Assembly: GCF_014931565.1 (NCBI RefSeq)
Contig: NZ_CP063353.1
Location: forward strand, 434,001-498,000
DNA from: Clostridium sp. 'deep sea'
GTDB lineage: Bacteria > Bacillota > UBA994 > PWPR01
DNA: 64,000 bases
Direction: 5' to 3'
A program made the position numbers and the translations under genes. This document shows positions 62,031-64,000 of this stretch, piece by piece; position 1 is the stretch's first letter, and every line of letters starts with the position of its first letter. Below the pieces are notes generated by a model. That model worked only from the letters and a program-made list of their open reading frames with translations. It was not told the origin of the DNA and did not search any database.

Positions 62031-63795
62031 GCTTATGAAAAGAACACATATGTGTGGAAATCTTAATGTCAATAATAGTGGTGAGATTGTAGTTTTAAAT
62101 GGCTGGGTTCAAAAAAGAAGAAATTTAGGTGGACTTCTTTTTATAACATTAAGAGATAGAACGGGTATTGTTCAATTAAATGTAGACCCTAACCAATTAA
62201 CTGATAAATCCAGTGAAGTAGATAGCATAAGATCTGAGTATGTTATTTCTGTTAAAGGTTTAGTTCAAAAAAGACCAGATGGACAAGTTAATGAACATAT
62301 GAAGACTGGTGACATAGAAATTATTGTTAATGATTTGTCAGTACTTAATAATGCTGAAACACCCCCATTTTATATTAAAGATGATGTTAATGCAGAAGAG
62401 AGTTTACGTTTAAAATACCGTTATTTGGATTTAAGAAGACCAGAGCTTCAAAAATCTCTCATGATGAGACATAAAATAGCCAAAAGTATTAGAGATTATT
62501 TAGATAATAATCAGTTTATGGAGATTGAAACCCCTATTTTAACTAAATCAACACCAGAGGGTGCCAGAGATTATTTAGTACCGAGCAGAGTAAATAAAGG
62601 AACATTCTATGCCTTACCCCAGTCACCACAGATATTCAAACAACTATTAATGGTTGGTGGTTATGATAGATATTTTCAAATTGCTCGTTGTTTTAGGGAT
62701 GAGGACTTAAGAGCAGATAGACAGCCTGAATTTACTCAAGTTGATATAGAAATGTCTTTTGTAGATGAGCAAGATGTAAGAGCAATGGCAGAAGGAATGG
62801 TGAAAAGGGTATTTAAAGATGTGCTAAACATAGACTTGCCAGAGCAATCATTTCCTATAATGAGTTATGAAACTGCTATGAATAAATATGGTAGCGACAA
62901 ACCAGATACTCGCTTTGATTTAGAAATAACTGATATTGAATCAGTATTTAACAATAGTGAGTTCAAGGTGTTCTCAACCACTTTGAAAAACGGAGGAGTA
63001 ATTAAGAGCATTACTGTACCTCAAACCAAATTCAGTAGAAAACAATACGATAATTATACAAAATATGTAAAAAAATATGGTGCTATGGGTTTAATTTGGG
63101 TAGCATATAATGAGGATGGCATTAAGTCCTCTATTTCAAAGTTTTTAACAGATACAGAAATAGCAGACTTAGCAAAACAAGCCAATGCTAAAGTTGGAGA
63201 TATAGTATTTATTATTGCTGCAGATTATAATACCGTATCAAAATCATTAGGGGCATTGCGTTTAAAACTAGCTGAAGATTTAGAGCTAATTGATCAAGCA
63301 AAATGGGAGTTTTTGTGGGTAGTTGATTTTCCACTTTTTGAATACGATGACGAGGCTAAGCGTTATGTAGCATCGCATCATCCGTTTACTATGCCTAAAG
63401 ACGAAGATGTAGATTTGTTAGTTTCTTCACCCGGAGAAGCTAGAGCCAAAGCCTACGACATGGTGTTAAATGGTGTTGAAATTGGTGGAGGAAGCATTAG
63501 AATTTTTAATCAAGATGTGCAAAAGAAAATGTTCTCAGCATTAGGTTTTTCTGAGCAAGACGCTGAAGAAAAATTTGGCTTTTTTATTGAGGCTTTAAAA
63601 TATGGCACCCCACCACATGGTGGTATTGCTTTTGGATTAGATAGATTAGTAATGGAAATGTTACATCTTACTAATATTAGAGATGTAATTGCATTCCCAA
63701 AAACAACTAGTGCATCATCGTTAATGTCAGGTGCTCCAGGATTTGTGGATAGTAAACAGTTGGAAGAGCTGTATATAAAAAAATTAGAAAAGTAG
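62017..63795 (+). CDS. aspS: Aspartate-tRNA ligase
   Basis: A class II aminoacyl-tRNA synthetase of 592 aa, bacterial type. The order is OB anticodon domain (NGWVQKRRNLGG), motif 2 (FRDEDLRADRQPEFTQVD), GAD insertion domain in the middle (about 290-420) and motif 3 (GGIAFGLDRL). ATG at 62017 lies 9 nt after AAGGTGG, within the end of hemZ. hisS, which often precedes aspS, is absent here. Confidence 0.95.
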   Translation: MSVSKLMKRTHMCGNLNVNNSGEIVVLNGWVQKRRNLGGLLFITLRDRTGIVQLNVDPNQLTDKSSEVDSIRSEYVISVKGLVQKRPDGQVNEHMKTGDIEIIVNDLSVLNNAETPPFYIKDDVNAEESLRLKYRYLDLRRPELQKSLMMRHKIAKSIRDYLDNNQFMEIETPILTKSTPEGARDYLVPSRVNKGTFYALPQSPQIFKQLLMVGGYDRYFQIARCFRDEDLRADRQPEFTQVDIEMSFVDEQDVRAMAEGMVKRVFKDVLNIDLPEQSFPIMSYETAMNKYGSDKPDTRFDLEITDIESVFNNSEFKVFSTTLKNGGVIKSITVPQTKFSRKQYDNYTKYVKKYGAMGLIWVAYNEDGIKSSISKFLTDTEIADLAKQANAKVGDIVFIIAADYNTVSKSLGALRLKLAEDLELIDQAKWEFLWVVDFPLFEYDDEAKRYVASHHPFTMPKDEDVDLLVSSPGEARAKAYDMVLNGVEIGGGSIRIFNQDVQKKMFSALGFSEQDAEEKFGFFIEALKYGTPPHGGIAFGLDRLVMEMLHLTNIRDVIAFPKTTSASSLMSGAPGFVDSKQLEELYIKKLEK

Positions 63796-63804
63796 GATAA
63801 AAAA

Positions 63805-64000
63805 ATGCAACGACAAGGTTTAGTTACAGAGGTAAAAAATGATTTAGTTTCTGTACAACTGTTAAGGCATTCTGCTTGTAGTAACTGTGGTGGTTGTGCT
63901 ATAGGTAAAGCAGAGTCAAAAACTCAAATAGTTACTGCGTTAAATAAAGCAAATGCCAAAGAAGGTCAATATGTAGAGTTAGTAATGCCAAAAGGAACAA
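63805..64000 (+). CDS. SoxR-reducing system RseC family protein (5' part)
   Basis: The first 65 codons run off the window. MQRQGLVTEVKNDLVSVQL is followed by the cysteine motif SACSNCGGC, typical of the N-terminus of RseC/MucC-type proteins that accompany Rnf-like electron transport. It starts 9 nt after aspS with AGGA as ribosome binding site. Two C-terminal membrane helices are expected outside the window. Confidence 0.8.
   Translation, partial: MQRQGLVTEVKNDLVSVQLLRHSACSNCGGCAIGKAESKTQIVTALNKANAKEGQYVELVMPKGT

Noticed and set aside
1-64000. CRISPR arrays, tRNA or rRNA genes, insertion sequences
   Set aside because: I saw no regularly spaced repeats, tRNA-like cloverleaf with CCA-type ends, rRNA signature or transposase on either strand.

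Overview
The window looks like chromosomal DNA of a low-GC, endospore-forming, probably anaerobic Firmicute of the Clostridia type. The evidence is the AT-rich sequence with strong AGGAGG-type ribosome binding sites, spore-associated genes (an alpha/beta-type SASP-like protein, a CotS-like coat protein, a BofC C-terminal-domain protein, a SPOCS/DUF3794-like protein), a PyrR-type pyrimidine attenuator with the PyrD/PyrK form of dihydroorotate dehydrogenase, HemZ, and several Fe-S proteins. I cannot name the species. I see no rRNA, tRNA, CRISPR, insertion sequence or prophage; most of the window is core chromosome.

Layout. 1-1.4 kb: the 3' part of an ankyrin-repeat gene with a frameshift. 1.7-4.2 kb (-): a class A penicillin-binding protein whose reading frame breaks in a poly-A run just before the membrane anchor. 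4.4-6.3 kb: a diacylglycerol-glycosyltransferase-like gene coupled to a patatin-like lipase. 6.5-12.8 kb: a DUF1450 protein, a YVTN beta-propeller, an unrecognised 251-aa protein, DAHP synthase overlapping a nine-cysteine ferredoxin-like protein, a CotS-like protein and an amidohydrolase. 13-18.6 kb: ATP-type PEP carboxykinase (-), the SASP-like gene (+) overlapping the end of a DUF401 membrane protein (-), a SPOCS-like protein, and a PII-like protein downstream of a CPA2 antiporter (-). 18.8-23.5 kb: a complete nucleoside (BMP-type) ABC transporter. 23.7-28.2 kb: DNA polymerase III alpha (dnaE), split into two overlapping ORFs at an exact 26-bp repeat, then an Fe-S aldo/keto reductase. 28.3-33.3 kb: asd, kbl and a YmfF/YmfH-like M16 pair. 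33.4-38.9 kb: an M14 carboxypeptidase (-), then YlbF, YchF, NadE, YebC and a BofC-like protein. 39.3-42.3 kb: a PilB/PilC pair without other pilus genes. 42.7-44.6 kb: a PAP2 phosphatase and an S9-type hydrolase. 44.6-50.1 kb (-): the pyrBCKDFE operon with a PyrR-type leader. 50.2-54.6 kb: a small membrane protein, a DUF1847 protein, and an AAA+/VWA pair resembling the I and D subunits of metal chelatases. 54.7-64.0 kb: recJ-apt-relA-dtd-MBL hydrolase-hemZ-aspS and the start of an RseC-family gene, closely packed.

The genes serve central metabolism (gluconeogenesis, aspartate/threonine, aromatic, NAD, heme and pyrimidine pathways, purine and nucleoside salvage), replication and repair, the stringent response, cell envelope and sporulation. 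The most unusual observations are three reading-frame disruptions in otherwise intact genes (ankyrin, PBP, dnaE). The dnaE lesion is a templated copy of sequence 46 bp upstream that replaces the conserved GVFQLES-type motif. The functionally most open locus is the two-gene AAA+/VWA module at 51.6-54.6 kb.
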